64,000 bases of DNA from Bacillota bacterium (GCA_023415635.1 JAEZJV010000014.1:1-64000); one strand, 5' to 3'; positions 24,670-33,592 are shown, counted from the stretch's first letter. Numbers and translations: made by a program. The notes: generated from the letters alone by a model not told the origin.

Positions 24670-25908
24670 ATGGCAACAGTGAAACCTTTTCAATGTATCA
24701 GACCTAATACCGAAGTAGTGCAACAGGTTGCTGCGTTACCCTATGATGTCTATAACCGTAGGGAAGCAAAACAGGAGACAGAGAGAGAACCCCTTTCGTT
24801 TCTGAAGGTGGATCGTCCGGAGACGAATTTTCCGGACAGTGTGGATACCTACGATCCCTGTGTTTATCAAAAAGCCAGGGAGCTTCTAGCGAAGATGATG
24901 GAGGACGGAGTTCTTCTTTATGAGGAGCAGGAATGCTACTATGTCTATGAGTTGATTATGGAGGGACGTTCCCAAGCCGGTCTGGTAGCCTGTGCCTCCA
25001 TCGACGATTATCTTCAGAATACAATAAAAAAGCACGAGAACACCCGCGAAGAGAAGGAAATTGATCGGATTAATCATGTGGATATCTGTGATGCGCAGAC
25101 AGGGCCGATTTTTCTGGCTTATCGCGCACATGAGGTGATCAGTAGAGAGGTGGCGGCTACGAAAAACGAGCAGCCTCTATACAGCTTTACTTCCGTAGAT
25201 GGAGTTACTCATAGAGTATGGAAAATTGCTTCCGGAACGAGGATTGAGGCAATACGCAAAGCCTTCTCGGAGATTGACAGCATCTATATCGCTGACGGCC
25301 ATCATCGAGCTGCTTCGGCTGTCAAGGTTGGATTAAAAAGAAGAAAAGAGCATCCTGGATATACCGGTGAGGAAGAGTTTAATTATTTCCTATCCGTACT
25401 TTTCCCCCACGACCAGCTAATGATCATGCCCTACAATCGTACGGTGAAGGATTTAAACATAACTAAAGAGGAATTTCTAAGTAGACTCTCAGAAAGCTTT
25501 ATAGTGGAATATCTTGGAAACGAAGCTTTTGCACCAACAGAGAAGGCTACCTTTGGGATGTACCTGAAGGAGGGCTGGTACCGTCTGACCGCAAAGGAAG
25601 CGCTGAGAGAAGTCACTGATCCGGTAGCGGCTCTGGATGTGTCTCTGCTTCAGGACTACCTGCTACAGCCGCTTCTTGGGATAGAGGATCCAAGAGTTGA
25701 TAAGCGGATCGACTTCGTCGGAGGAATCCGCGGGCTTAAGGAGTTGGAAAGAAGAGTTTCGGAGGATATGACGGTTGCATTCTCCATGTATCCCACCTCT
25801 ATTGTCGAACTATTTGACGTATCGGATGCAGGAAAACTGATGCCTCCCAAATCCACCTGGTTCGAACCAAAGCTTCGCAGCGGACTTTTTATTCATAAAC
25901 TAAATTAA
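24670..25908 (+). CDS. DUF1015 family protein linked to serine synthesis
   Basis: 412 residues of the DUF1015 family. The N-terminus VKPFQCIRPNTEVVQQVAALPYDVY, the central YADGHHRAASAVKV-like motif (IADGHHRAASA near residue 207) and LSVLFPHDQLMIMPYNR are typical. The biochemical function is not established to my knowledge. In Clostridia the gene repeatedly follows serC-serA, as here, so a role tied to serine metabolism is a fair inference. Start ATG after GTTAGGAGAGAGAACC. A terminator separates it from serA, so its expression may differ from theirs. Confidence 0.85.
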   Translation: MATVKPFQCIRPNTEVVQQVAALPYDVYNRREAKQETEREPLSFLKVDRPETNFPDSVDTYDPCVYQKARELLAKMMEDGVLLYEEQECYYVYELIMEGRSQAGLVACASIDDYLQNTIKKHENTREEKEIDRINHVDICDAQTGPIFLAYRAHEVISREVAATKNEQPLYSFTSVDGVTHRVWKIASGTRIEAIRKAFSEIDSIYIADGHHRAASAVKVGLKRRKEHPGYTGEEEFNYFLSVLFPHDQLMIMPYNRTVKDLNITKEEFLSRLSESFIVEYLGNEAFAPTEKATFGMYLKEGWYRLTAKEALREVTDPVAALDVSLLQDYLLQPLLGIEDPRVDKRIDFVGGIRGLKELERRVSEDMTVAFSMYPTSIVELFDVSDAGKLMPPKSTWFEPKLRSGLFIHKLN

Positions 25909-26145
25909 GCTTCGTAAAGGTTCAATAGGATTAACCGGACAGGTAAGCGTGCATTGCAGCTATTGTAGGTTTCCTCTGCCTGTTGTCACTGCAGAATAAG
26001 GCTGCTTCGGTTTGTATATACATATGCGTAATTTCTATTACGTTGCTTGGATTTTTTTTAAAGATATGGTATATTTAATAAGGATACTATTGATTAAAGA
26101 GTACCCTTATTTCATATCGTAAAGCATATCTAAGGAGGAAAAAGC

Positions 26146-26739
26146 ATGACAAATTTACGAGGCACCAAAACATTGGAGAATTTGATGAAGTCCTTTGCAG
26201 GAGAATCCCAGGCCAGAATGAGATATACGTATTTCGCTTCTGTGGCAGGAAAAGAAGGCTATAAGCAAATTCAGAACATCTTTCTGGAGACTGCGGAGAA
26301 TGAGAAGGAGCATGCAAAGGTTTTTATGAAGCTCGCGCTTGAGCATCTGGATGGAGAAAATCCTGCACCGGTAGAAATAAATGCAACCTACCCCTTTGCA
26401 TTCGGTGATACGATTGCCAATCTGATGTCAGCAGCAGCAGGTGAGCATGAAGAGGCAGAGTTAGATTATCCTGCTTTTGCCGAGAAAGCAAAGGAAGAGG
26501 GTTTTCCGGATATAGCTGCCCGTTATCTGCTGATTGCCAAGGTGGAGAAGCATCACGAAGAGAGATATCGTAAGCTGCTTCAGAACCTGGAGAATGGTAC
26601 CGTATTCAAGAAGGATGGCAAGGTGTTCTGGAAATGCTTAAACTGCGGTTACGTTCATGAGGGTGATGCGGCTCCCGGTATATGTCCTGCCTGTCAGCAT
26701 CCGCAGGGATATTTTCAGATGCTGGATGACTGTTTCTAA
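26146..26739 (+). CDS. Rubrerythrin
   Basis: 197 residues with start after AAGGAGGAAAAAGC. The N-terminal ferritin-like four-helix domain holds the diiron Glu residues (FAGESQARMRYTYFA, ETAENEKEHAK, GEHEEAELDYPAF, KVEKHHEERY). The C-terminal rubredoxin-like FeS4 site shows CLNCGYVHEG and CPACQHPQGYF (from about residue 165). Rubrerythrin reduces hydrogen peroxide in anaerobes using rubredoxin-type electron donors. It is a single-gene unit. I saw no clear PerR box upstream. Confidence 0.95.
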   Translation: MTNLRGTKTLENLMKSFAGESQARMRYTYFASVAGKEGYKQIQNIFLETAENEKEHAKVFMKLALEHLDGENPAPVEINATYPFAFGDTIANLMSAAAGEHEEAELDYPAFAEKAKEEGFPDIAARYLLIAKVEKHHEERYRKLLQNLENGTVFKKDGKVFWKCLNCGYVHEGDAAPGICPACQHPQGYFQMLDDCF

Positions 26740-26753
26740 TTAATAGCATTAGA

Positions 26754-26909
26754 TCATTATACACTGTCAGCTTACAGCAGAAGAACTATGTAATTGATGC
26801 CGATTATATGCAGAAGCTTAATAATAATTGGAATTACGTTATTGTAGCTACTCCCAGTGATATTGATGCAAATAAAGAGCTATTTGATACAGTAATAGCC
26901 CTACAGTAA
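26754..26909 (+). pseudogene. C-terminal gene remnant without a start
   Basis: A 51-codon open stretch ends in TAATAA and reads with normal codon use through DADYMQKLNNNWNYVIVATP and IDANKELFDTVIALQ. No start codon or ribosome binding site precedes it, because it begins right behind the rubrerythrin stop. I read it as the surviving end of a deleted gene. I do not recognise the family. Confidence 0.45.
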
Positions 26910-26915
26910 TAACAG

Positions 26916-26951
26916 GAAAGCGCAGCCCACAGCAATGCGGACTGCGCTTTC
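26916..26951 (+). terminator. Hairpin after the remnant
   Basis: GAAAGCGCAG (26916-26925) pairs with CTGCGCTTTC (26942-26951). The following sequence AACTTTATC is only moderately T-rich. Confidence 0.55.
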
Positions 26952-27184
26952 AACTTTATCAGTAATTTTTATTATATTTTCACTTTCTAAATATGGGCTT
27001 GTGTGATAAAATATAGGAGGTTGTTAAGGAGGCCTGTACATATGATCTCATTCATCTGGCAGGTTAAGTGAAGATAGTTCTATAAAACAGAATTGTCATG
27101 GAATTCAATCTAAACTTCTTGAAACTTGTTTTAGATGCCGCTTTGCGGTATCATATATAGAAAGTGAAAGGGATAGGTGTTATT

Positions 27185-27844
27185 ATGGGTAATCTGTTCA
27201 GTATGGACAACCCGGTTTTCTCGTTTTTGGGTAAGGCCTTCGATGTTATAATACTAAGTCTAATCTGGATTATATTGTGTATTCCGATTGTAACAATCGG
27301 ACCGAATAATACGGCCATTTATTATGTTACGGTAAAAGTAATCAGAAGAGAACGGGGATATCTGTTCCGCGAATACTTTAAATCCTTTAGGCTGAATTTT
27401 AAGAGGGCGTTTATTATTGGGCTGCTGCTTACAGTATTGTATATCATAATTGGATTTGACCTGATATGGGCGTGGAATAATGTGAAAAGTGGAGGAACCA
27501 TGGGCTCCGTATTCCTTGGAATTTTTGCGGCTACTTCTTTCCTCGTTATTGGAGTTTCACTTTATGTATTTCCGATTTTGTCCAGATTTGATATGACGGT
27601 AAAGCAATTGATTAAAGCATCTGCTTTTATGGCAATAAGGCATTTACCTTCTACCATAGCGATGGTAATCATTACAGCGGCAGGTATTCTGGCGGTATAC
27701 ATTATTCCTTTATTACTCTTTATTATACCTGGTTCGGTTGTCATTTTAACCTCTTTGCTGATGGAAAGGATATTTAAAAAATATATGCCAAAGGCTGATA
27801 CAGATGAGGAGAATACGAGCAAGGATGAATGGTATCTTGAATAG
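27185..27844 (+). CDS. DUF624 (YesL-like) membrane protein
   Basis: 219 residues from ATG at 27185 behind AAAGGGATAGG; an in-frame start 21 bp upstream is less well placed. It starts with the DUF624 signature (MGNLFSMDNPVFSFLGKAFDVIILSLIWIILCIPIVTIGP) and has four to five membrane helices, with FKRAFIIGLLLTVLYIIIGF and AMVIITAAGILAVYIIPLL. YesL-type proteins usually lie in sugar-uptake loci and their function is unknown. Here the gene has no such neighbour. The C-terminus is a short charged tail. Confidence 0.85.
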   Translation: MGNLFSMDNPVFSFLGKAFDVIILSLIWIILCIPIVTIGPNNTAIYYVTVKVIRRERGYLFREYFKSFRLNFKRAFIIGLLLTVLYIIIGFDLIWAWNNVKSGGTMGSVFLGIFAATSFLVIGVSLYVFPILSRFDMTVKQLIKASAFMAIRHLPSTIAMVIITAAGILAVYIIPLLLFIIPGSVVILTSLLMERIFKKYMPKADTDEENTSKDEWYLE

Positions 27845-28151
27845 AGCATTGCTGTATCGGATTATTCATTTCGTATATCCAACTGAATATTTGGGGATCC
27901 TTTCAGTCAATTTTCATAAAAAATTAAAAATACGAAAATAATGCTTCCCTTTTTTATGAAAACATGATATATACTTATATTATAATATTTTACTCATGGA
28001 GCAAGGGTGTTCTCAATTTTTTGAGGACACTTTTTTCATACAATCCGGAATAGCTTCCGTGACTATGGTGCTCTCATGAGAATGAGCGTTCGGTAAATAA
28101 GTCTAAGGGAGCATCCGATCGCCGTCTATATAACACGAAGGGAGATATGGT
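27845..28151 (+). promoter_or_regulatory. Structured leader of the glutamine synthetase gene
   Basis: A -10 box TATAAT (27981-27986) predicts transcription starting near 27993, exactly where a closing stem begins: CTCATGGAGCA (27993-28003) can pair with TGCTCTCATGAG (28069-28080). Inside lie a terminator hairpin (28007-28036) and a small hairpin CGGAA/TTCCG (28046-28059). GAGCA (27999-28003) can instead pair with TGTTC (28008-28012), which would break the terminator. The remaining 70 nt to the start codon carry the ribosome binding site GAAGGGAGAT. The -35 region is weak (TGAAAA). Confidence 0.5.
28007..28036 (+). terminator. Intrinsic terminator inside the glutamine synthetase leader
   Basis: GTGTTCTCAA and TTGAGGACAC form a 10-bp stem (one G-T pair) around TTTT, directly followed by TTTTTT. 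If transcription starts at about 27993 this would yield an RNA of roughly 44 nt. Confidence 0.85.
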
Positions 28152-30260
28152 ATGTCTGAAAAATTAACTGAGCTTTTTGGAATCGACGTATTTAACGAAG
28201 CAACCATGGTAGAGCGTCTACCGAAAAAAACTTATGCGGTATTAAAAAAGACCATCGAGAATGGCGAGGATCTTGATCCGAATGTAGCAGAGGTAGTAGC
28301 GAATGCGATGAAAGACTGGGCGATAGAAAGAGGTGCAACCCATTATACTCATTGGTTCCAACCACTAACCGGAATTACAGCCGAAAAACACGATTCCTTT
28401 ATCAGCCCTACACCGGACGGTAAGATTATCATGGAATTCTCAGGAAAAGAGTTAATTAAAGGTGAACCAGACGCTTCCTCATTCCCGTCAGGTGGCTTAA
28501 GAGCAACCTTCGAAGCAAGAGGATATACAGCTTGGGATTGTACTTCACCTGCTTTCTTAAGAGAGGATGCAGCCGGAGTAACTCTATGTATTCCTACAGC
28601 CTTCTGCTCCTATACAGGAGAAGCACTGGATATGAAGACCCCTTTGCTTCGTTCCATGGAAGCACTGAGCACGCAGGCAGTAAGGGTAATTAAGTTATTC
28701 GGTCATGACAATGTGAAGAGAATAACGGCTTCTGTTGGACCTGAGCAGGAGTACTTTTTAGTGGATAAAGTAAAATATTTAAAGAGAGATGACCTGATCT
28801 TTACCGGCAGAACCCTGTTTGGTGCTATGCCTCCCAAGGGACAGGAATTAGATGATCACTATTTCGGAAGTATTAAGGAAAGAGTTGCTTCCTTCATGAA
28901 GGAGTTAAATATCGAGCTTTGGAAGATGGGGGTTACAGCTAAAACCCAGCATAATGAGGTTGCTCCTGCACAACACGAGCTGGCTCCGATCTATGCATCC
29001 GCAAACATCGCTACCGATCATAATCAGTTAGTAATGGAATGCATGAAGAAGGTTGCAAACCGCCATAATCTTGCCTGTCTGTTACATGAAAAGCCCTTCG
29101 CAGGAGTCAATGGGTCAGGAAAGCACGACAACTGGTCTATGGTAACCGATACCGGAAAGAATCTGTTGGATCCCGGAAAGACTCCTCACGAGAACGTACA
29201 ATTTTTGTTAATGCTGGCAGCGGTATTAAAGGCTGTTGACTTGCATGCTGATCTGCTCCGTGTATCAGCCTCCAATCCGGGAAATGATCATAGACTTGGT
29301 GCAAATGAGGCACCGCCGGCTATCATCTCCGTTTTCGTTGGTGAACAGCTGGAGGATGTGATTTCACAGCTGGTTGAGACAGGTGAAGCTAAGAGCAGTA
29401 AAGATGGTGGAAAGATGAATGTAGGTGTCCATACCATTCCTGAATTCAAGAAGGATGCTACAGACAGAAACAGAACCTCACCCTTCGCATTTACCGGTAA
29501 TAAATTTGAGTTCCGTATGGTTGGTTCCTCTGCGTCCATCGGAACAGCCAATACCGTTCTCAATACAATCGTTGCGGATGTACTCTGCGAGGTTGCCGAT
29601 CTCCTGGAGAAGGCAGAGGATTTCGATATTGCTGTCCATGATCTGATTAAAAAAATGTTTACCGAGCATAGGAGAGTAATCTTCAATGGTAACGGTTATG
29701 CAAATGCCTGGGTAGAGGAGGCAGAGAGAAGAGGACTTCCGAATATTAGATCCATGGTTGAGGCTGTTTCAGCTTTAACTACCGATAAGGCAGTTGCTAT
29801 ATTTGGCAAGCATCATGTATTCTCCTCCCTTGAGCTGCATTCCCGTGCGGAGATTATGTATGAGTCCTATGCAAAGGCAATCAATATAGAAGCAAAGACT
29901 ATGATTTCTATGGCTAAGGTAAGATACATCCCTGCTGTGATCAGCTATACCAAGAGTCTGGCGGATTCCATCAATGCTATTAAGGAAGCGGTAGCAGATG
30001 CTGATGTTAGTGTACAAACCGGATTATTAAAGGAAATTTCCAGCTTGCTTGCTAAGGCACAGGTTGCTGAAAAGAAGCTTGAGAGTATCACCTGCGAAGC
30101 TGCAGCAGTTACAGAGGTAAGTGATATGGCGAAGGCTTACTATGAGAAGGTTGTACCTGCTATGGCAGAGCTAAGAGCACCGATTGATGCTTTGGAAGTA
30201 TTGGTAGATAAGGATATATGGCCGGTACCTACCTACGGCGATCTGTTATTTGAGGTATAA
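28152..30260 (+). CDS. glnN: Glutamine synthetase type III
   Basis: 702 residues, the size of GSIII and much longer than GSI. It condenses ammonium and glutamate at the cost of ATP as a large oligomer. The GSIII N-terminal domain (about 1-210, with FQPLTGITAEKHDSF and FPSGGLRATFEARGY) precedes the catalytic domain containing SVGPEQEYFLVDK, AKTQHNEVAPAQHELAPIY, NGSGKHDNWSM and FAFTGNKFEFRMVGSSASI. The C-terminal 150 residues are helical and GSIII-specific. No GlnR or P-II gene lies nearby; the structured leader is the only regulatory sign. Confidence 0.95.
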   Translation: MSEKLTELFGIDVFNEATMVERLPKKTYAVLKKTIENGEDLDPNVAEVVANAMKDWAIERGATHYTHWFQPLTGITAEKHDSFISPTPDGKIIMEFSGKELIKGEPDASSFPSGGLRATFEARGYTAWDCTSPAFLREDAAGVTLCIPTAFCSYTGEALDMKTPLLRSMEALSTQAVRVIKLFGHDNVKRITASVGPEQEYFLVDKVKYLKRDDLIFTGRTLFGAMPPKGQELDDHYFGSIKERVASFMKELNIELWKMGVTAKTQHNEVAPAQHELAPIYASANIATDHNQLVMECMKKVANRHNLACLLHEKPFAGVNGSGKHDNWSMVTDTGKNLLDPGKTPHENVQFLLMLAAVLKAVDLHADLLRVSASNPGNDHRLGANEAPPAIISVFVGEQLEDVISQLVETGEAKSSKDGGKMNVGVHTIPEFKKDATDRNRTSPFAFTGNKFEFRMVGSSASIGTANTVLNTIVADVLCEVADLLEKAEDFDIAVHDLIKKMFTEHRRVIFNGNGYANAWVEEAERRGLPNIRSMVEAVSALTTDKAVAIFGKHHVFSSLELHSRAEIMYESYAKAINIEAKTMISMAKVRYIPAVISYTKSLADSINAIKEAVADADVSVQTGLLKEISSLLAKAQVAEKKLESITCEAAAVTEVSDMAKAYYEKVVPAMAELRAPIDALEVLVDKDIWPVPTYGDLLFEV

Positions 30261-30334
30261 AACGTTTAATCTCTTTAGCAGAAAAATAGCTTCAAGAATG
30301 CCGGAGGCTGTATAAAATATTTACATAAGATTAG

Positions 30335-30380
30335 GCTGTCCCTTATTCGAGGTATTCGGATAGGGACAGCTCTTATTTTA
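30335..30380 (+). terminator. Terminator downstream of glutamine synthetase
   Basis: GCTGTCCC and GGGACAGC (within 30335-30370) form the stem, followed by TCTTATTTTA. Confidence 0.75.
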
Positions 30381-30424
30381 CTAATCTTTTGGAGTAAAAC
30401 CAATTTATAGGCGAAAATGCTTGC

Positions 30425-30530
30425 AAAAGGATCCCGGAAACCGCAATGAAAGGCAACCTCCAATACCGTCATAATGGTATTACTTAAAAGCTCGGAAGCT
30501 CTCTTAATCCGGATTTCTTTGGTATTTGCT
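30425..30530 (-). pseudogene. Remnant of an AraC-type DNA-binding domain
   Basis: On the minus strand 30525-30430 reads KEIRIKRASELLSNTIM, then VLEVAFHCGFRDP, the join of the two AraC helix-turn-helix motifs. The protein-like match is lost on both sides: an in-frame TGA lies just upstream and the sequence after CGFRDP does not continue as an AraC C-terminus. The surrounding 30380-30640 contains no other gene I can support. Confidence 0.55.
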
Positions 30531-30642
30531 TCTCAAGTATTCGAGGACTTCGTTCCTTGCTATAATATCTGCATTTGACGAAAATCCCTGTGATATTGTT
30601 GTTTATGATACTGTTTCGAAGTGCTGCCCTTATAAATTTAAC

Positions 30643-30671
30643 TTGACAAATGATATAACATACTATATATT
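30643..30671 (+). promoter_or_regulatory. Promoter of the fatty-acid synthesis operon
   Basis: TTGACA (30643-30648), 17-bp spacer, TATATT (30666-30671). It is the only strong promoter I see ahead of the twelve-gene run that ends at accA. Confidence 0.8.
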
Positions 30672-30683
30672 TTGAATATCAAA
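30671..30683. promoter_or_regulatory. FabT-like operator at the fab promoter
   Basis: TTTGAATATCAAA has arms TTTGA/TCAAA around ATA and overlaps the end of the -10 box. FabT sites in streptococci and lactococci have the same TTTGA...TCAAA pattern, and a FabT-like gene follows, so autoregulated repression of the operon is a fair inference. Confidence 0.65.
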
Positions 30684-30782
30684 CTATTTGTATTGCAAAG
30701 TATATTGTGGATATACTTATAAAGCAATACAAGAGAATAGATGCAGCTGGATATGTTAATAAGCTTTCCTAGGAGTGAGTAT

Positions 30783-31226
30783 ATGAATGAGAAACTGATC
30801 GAGATAAATAGGATGCTGGTAGAGGTATATGATGATGTCAATCATATCGAGGAATATTCTTTAAAAAAGGGTGTATTCAGCGACTTATCAATTACGGAGA
30901 TTCATACCATTGAAGCAGTCGGGCTGTATGATCCCAGGACGATGTCTGAGATTGCTGCTGTGCTTGGAATAACCCTCGGAACCTTGACGATCGCCGTGGA
31001 TAAGCTGATTCGAAAAGGATATCTGGAAAGAAGCAGAAGCGATACGGATCGTCGGATTGTCTATATTACGCTTACCAAAAAAGGTAAGCTGGCTTATCGG
31101 ATTCATGAGAAGTTTCATATGGATATGGTTAAGGCAATCATGATGGACTTTACATCACAGGAGGAAGAGGTATTGCTGACAGCACTTAGAAAATTAAATC
31201 AGCATCTGAAGGATATATATTCATAG
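30783..31226 (+). CDS. fabT: MarR-family regulator, FabT-like
   Basis: 147 residues from the ATG behind TAGGAGTGAGTAT. The winged helix-turn-helix occupies about residues 30-100: MSEIAAVLGITLGTLTIAVDKLIRKGYLER, then wing residues RSDTDRRIVYITLTKKG. It is the first gene of the fab operon, the position held by FabT in streptococci and related Firmicutes, where FabT with acyl-ACP represses fatty-acid synthesis. The TTTGA-N3-TCAAA palindrome at its promoter supports the assignment. The orthology is inferred from family, place and operator, not from a search. Confidence 0.85.
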   Translation: MNEKLIEINRMLVEVYDDVNHIEEYSLKKGVFSDLSITEIHTIEAVGLYDPRTMSEIAAVLGITLGTLTIAVDKLIRKGYLERSRSDTDRRIVYITLTKKGKLAYRIHEKFHMDMVKAIMMDFTSQEEEVLLTALRKLNQHLKDIYS

Positions 31227-31251
31227 ATTGCGATACAAGGAGGACTCCAGG

Positions 31252-32229
31252 ATGGGGCATGCGACAATAATAGGACTGGGAAGCTATCTGCCAAAGAAGC
31301 GTATGACGAATGATGATATGGCAAGGCTGGTAGAGACCAGTGATGAATGGATTGTATCCAGAACGGGAATAAGAGAAAGGCGGATCACGACAGGGGAGAC
31401 TACCTCGGAGCTAGCTTATGAAGCCGGAAACAGAGCAATAACAGATGCGGGACTGAAGCCTGAGGAAGTGGACTTGATTATCTGCGCTACTATTTCACCG
31501 GACTTTTTTATGCCGTCAGTTGCTTGTATTGTACAGGATAAGCTTGGAGCAGTAAATGCAGCGGCCTTTGATCTCGCAGCGGCCTGCAGTGGATTTGTAT
31601 ATGGAATTTCGGTTGCAACAGCATTTATAGAAAACGGAATGTATCGAAACATTCTTGTCATAGGTGCAGAGACCCTCTCTAGGGCATTAAATTGGTCCGA
31701 CCGTTCCACCTGCGTGCTTTTTGGGGACGGTGCGGGAGCGGCAGTATTACAGGCATCCAATAAGAAAGGAATATTGGCCGTCAATCTTTTAAGTGACGGC
31801 AGTAAACAGGATTATCTCTGTCTACCGGGCTTGCCGCTAAGCAATCCGTTTTATCCTGTCCAGGAGGCAAGCAGCCCTGTTATTACAATGAAGGGACAGG
31901 AGGTATTCAAATTTGCAGTTAGAAGTATTGCAGAGAATATTAAGACGCTTCTTCTAAAGACTTCTCTCCAAAAAGAAGAAATCAGGTATATTGTCGCACA
32001 TCAGGCAAATTGTCGTATCCTAGAGCAGGCCTCCAAGACCTGTGGCATAGAAATAGAAAAGTTCTTCATGAATCTGGATCAGTATGGTAATACTTCCGCT
32101 GCTACTATTGGAATTGCCCTGGATGAAATGAAGCAGAAGGGGATGCTAAGCAACGGAGATAAAATCATTATGGTCGGCTTCGGAGGTGGCATGACCAGCG
32201 GAGCAGTAATGATTGAATGGAATAAATAG
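31252..32229 (+). CDS. fabH: Beta-ketoacyl-ACP synthase III
   Basis: 325 residues from the ATG after AAGGAGGACTCCAG. FabH starts fatty-acid synthesis by condensing acetyl-CoA (or branched acyl-CoA) with malonyl-ACP. The catalytic triad is visible: Cys in DLAAACSGFVYG (about 112), His in VAHQANCRI (about 250), Asn in LDQYGNTSAATI (about 280). The N-terminus GLGSYLPKKRMTNDD and DEWIVSRTGIRERR are standard. It directly follows the MarR gene. Confidence 0.95.
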   Translation: MGHATIIGLGSYLPKKRMTNDDMARLVETSDEWIVSRTGIRERRITTGETTSELAYEAGNRAITDAGLKPEEVDLIICATISPDFFMPSVACIVQDKLGAVNAAAFDLAAACSGFVYGISVATAFIENGMYRNILVIGAETLSRALNWSDRSTCVLFGDGAGAAVLQASNKKGILAVNLLSDGSKQDYLCLPGLPLSNPFYPVQEASSPVITMKGQEVFKFAVRSIAENIKTLLLKTSLQKEEIRYIVAHQANCRILEQASKTCGIEIEKFFMNLDQYGNTSAATIGIALDEMKQKGMLSNGDKIIMVGFGGGMTSGAVMIEWNK

Positions 32230-32369
32230 GTATTTAAATTTTTTTAAAGTAATAATTCAAATATTTTAAGGAGGTGAGGCGGCCACAGAGGAGCTAATAT
32301 CCGGTTCAAAGTGAGAGAAATAGAAATTACAAACTAATATAAAAGGAGGATGTCTTCCTGATAGGGAAG

Positions 32370-32615
32370 ATGATGAAGACGATGGATTTAAGCAGAATTA
32401 AAGAAATAGTAGCAGAGCAGTTAGGAGCAGATACAGCGGATTTCACGCAAGAGACCTCATTAAAGGATGATCTGAATGCAGATTCCTTGGATTTATTCCA
32501 GATTATTATGTCCCTAGAAGAGGAATTCGGAATTGAGATTCCTACAGAGGATACGGAAAGCATCGCTACAATCGGTGATATCGAAAATTACTTAAGTAGC
32601 AGAAAAGAAGAATAA
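32370..32615 (+). CDS. acpP: Acyl carrier protein
   Basis: 81 residues, acidic, four-helix. The phosphopantetheine-carrying Ser is in NADSLDLFQIIM (about residue 39). It carries the growing acyl chain for the whole Fab set encoded around it. Start choice is unsettled: ATGs lie at 32370, 32373 and 32382. The strongest ribosome binding site, AAAGGAGG (32341-32348), is about 20 bp away, and the gap can fold as CTTCC/GGAAG, bringing it closer. The 140-bp space after fabH has a second AAGGAGGTGAG at 32269. Confidence 0.93.
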   Translation: MMKTMDLSRIKEIVAEQLGADTADFTQETSLKDDLNADSLDLFQIIMSLEEEFGIEIPTEDTESIATIGDIENYLSSRKEE

Positions 32616-32657
32616 GCAGCAGGGGATGACTCTGAGGAAGATGGAGAGTATAATGCG

Positions 32658-33590
32658 ATGAAATCTAGAGTATGCGATTTGCTGGATATAGAATTCCCGA
32701 TTTTTCAGGGAGCAATGGCTAGAATATCTGACGCTTCCTTAGCGTCTGCGGTTTCTGAGGCTGGAGGTCTTGGAATTATCGCCGGAGGAACGGCACCGGT
32801 GGAACATATCCGGGCAGAGGTAAGGAAAGCAAAGGAGCTGACGAAGAAGCCTTTTGGCGTAAATATCATGCTTCTCAGTGAGTTTGCCGACGCAATAGCT
32901 CAGATGGTCTGTGAAGAGGGTGTCAGGGTTGTTACGACAGGAGCCGGAGCTCCCGGTAAGTACATGGAGCAATGGAAAGTACATGGGATTAGGGTAATTC
33001 CTGTTGTTCCCTCTGTAGCGATTGCAAAACGTATGGTTAGAAGCGGAGCAGATGCGGTAATCGCAGAAGGTACCGAGTCCGGTGGGCATGTAGGGGAATT
33101 GACTACGATGGTATTGGTACCGCAGGTGGTGGATGCAGTTGATGTTCCGGTCATTGCTGCCGGTGGAATTGCAGATGGCCGTGGGGTGGCTGCAGCTTTT
33201 ATGCTCGGTGCGGAAGCGGTGCAGGTAGGAACAAGATTTTTATCTGCCTACGAATGTAATGTTCATTCCAATTATAAACAAAAGCTTCTTAATGCTAAGG
33301 ATATCGATACTGTAGTAACCGGACGCTGTACCGGACATCCGGTAAGGATCTTAAAGAATAAGCTCAGCCGCAAATTCCTGGAGATGGAGACGGCAGGGGT
33401 GCCTGCTTCTGAGATAGAGAAGCTCGGAATAGGAGCTCTTGCTAGGGCAGTAGTCGAAGGTGATATGGACTTTGGTAGTGTCATGGCTGGTCAGGATGCC
33501 GCAATGATTAATAAGGAGCAATCCTGCAAGGAAATTATAGAGGAGATGCTTAGGGAAGCGCAGCAGCTGCTCAATAGGGAGTGGAGGTAG
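32658..33590 (+). CDS. fabK: Enoyl-ACP reductase II (FMN-dependent)
   Basis: 310 residues of the nitronate monooxygenase/FabK TIM-barrel family. FPIFQGAMARISDASLASAVSEAGGLGIIAGG at the N-terminus, AEGTESGGHVGE with the catalytic His (about 142), IAAGGIADGRGVAAAFMLGAEAVQVGTRFL binding FMN phosphate. It performs the last reduction of each elongation cycle and replaces FabI, which makes this pathway insensitive to triclosan-type FabI inhibitors. Nitronate monooxygenase is the alternative reading but the place between acpP and fabD settles it. Confidence 0.93.
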   Translation: MKSRVCDLLDIEFPIFQGAMARISDASLASAVSEAGGLGIIAGGTAPVEHIRAEVRKAKELTKKPFGVNIMLLSEFADAIAQMVCEEGVRVVTTGAGAPGKYMEQWKVHGIRVIPVVPSVAIAKRMVRSGADAVIAEGTESGGHVGELTTMVLVPQVVDAVDVPVIAAGGIADGRGVAAAFMLGAEAVQVGTRFLSAYECNVHSNYKQKLLNAKDIDTVVTGRCTGHPVRILKNKLSRKFLEMETAGVPASEIEKLGIGALARAVVEGDMDFGSVMAGQDAAMINKEQSCKEIIEEMLREAQQLLNREWR

Positions 33591-33592
33591 CT

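Noticed and set aside
25909..26145. PerR box upstream of rubrerythrin
   Set aside because: No sequence close to TTATAATNATTATAA is present, although PerR control is common for this family.
27845..28151. ANTAR-target double hairpin in the glutamine synthetase leader
   Set aside because: The hairpins lack the paired hexanucleotide loops with conserved A1 and G4 expected of ANTAR sites.
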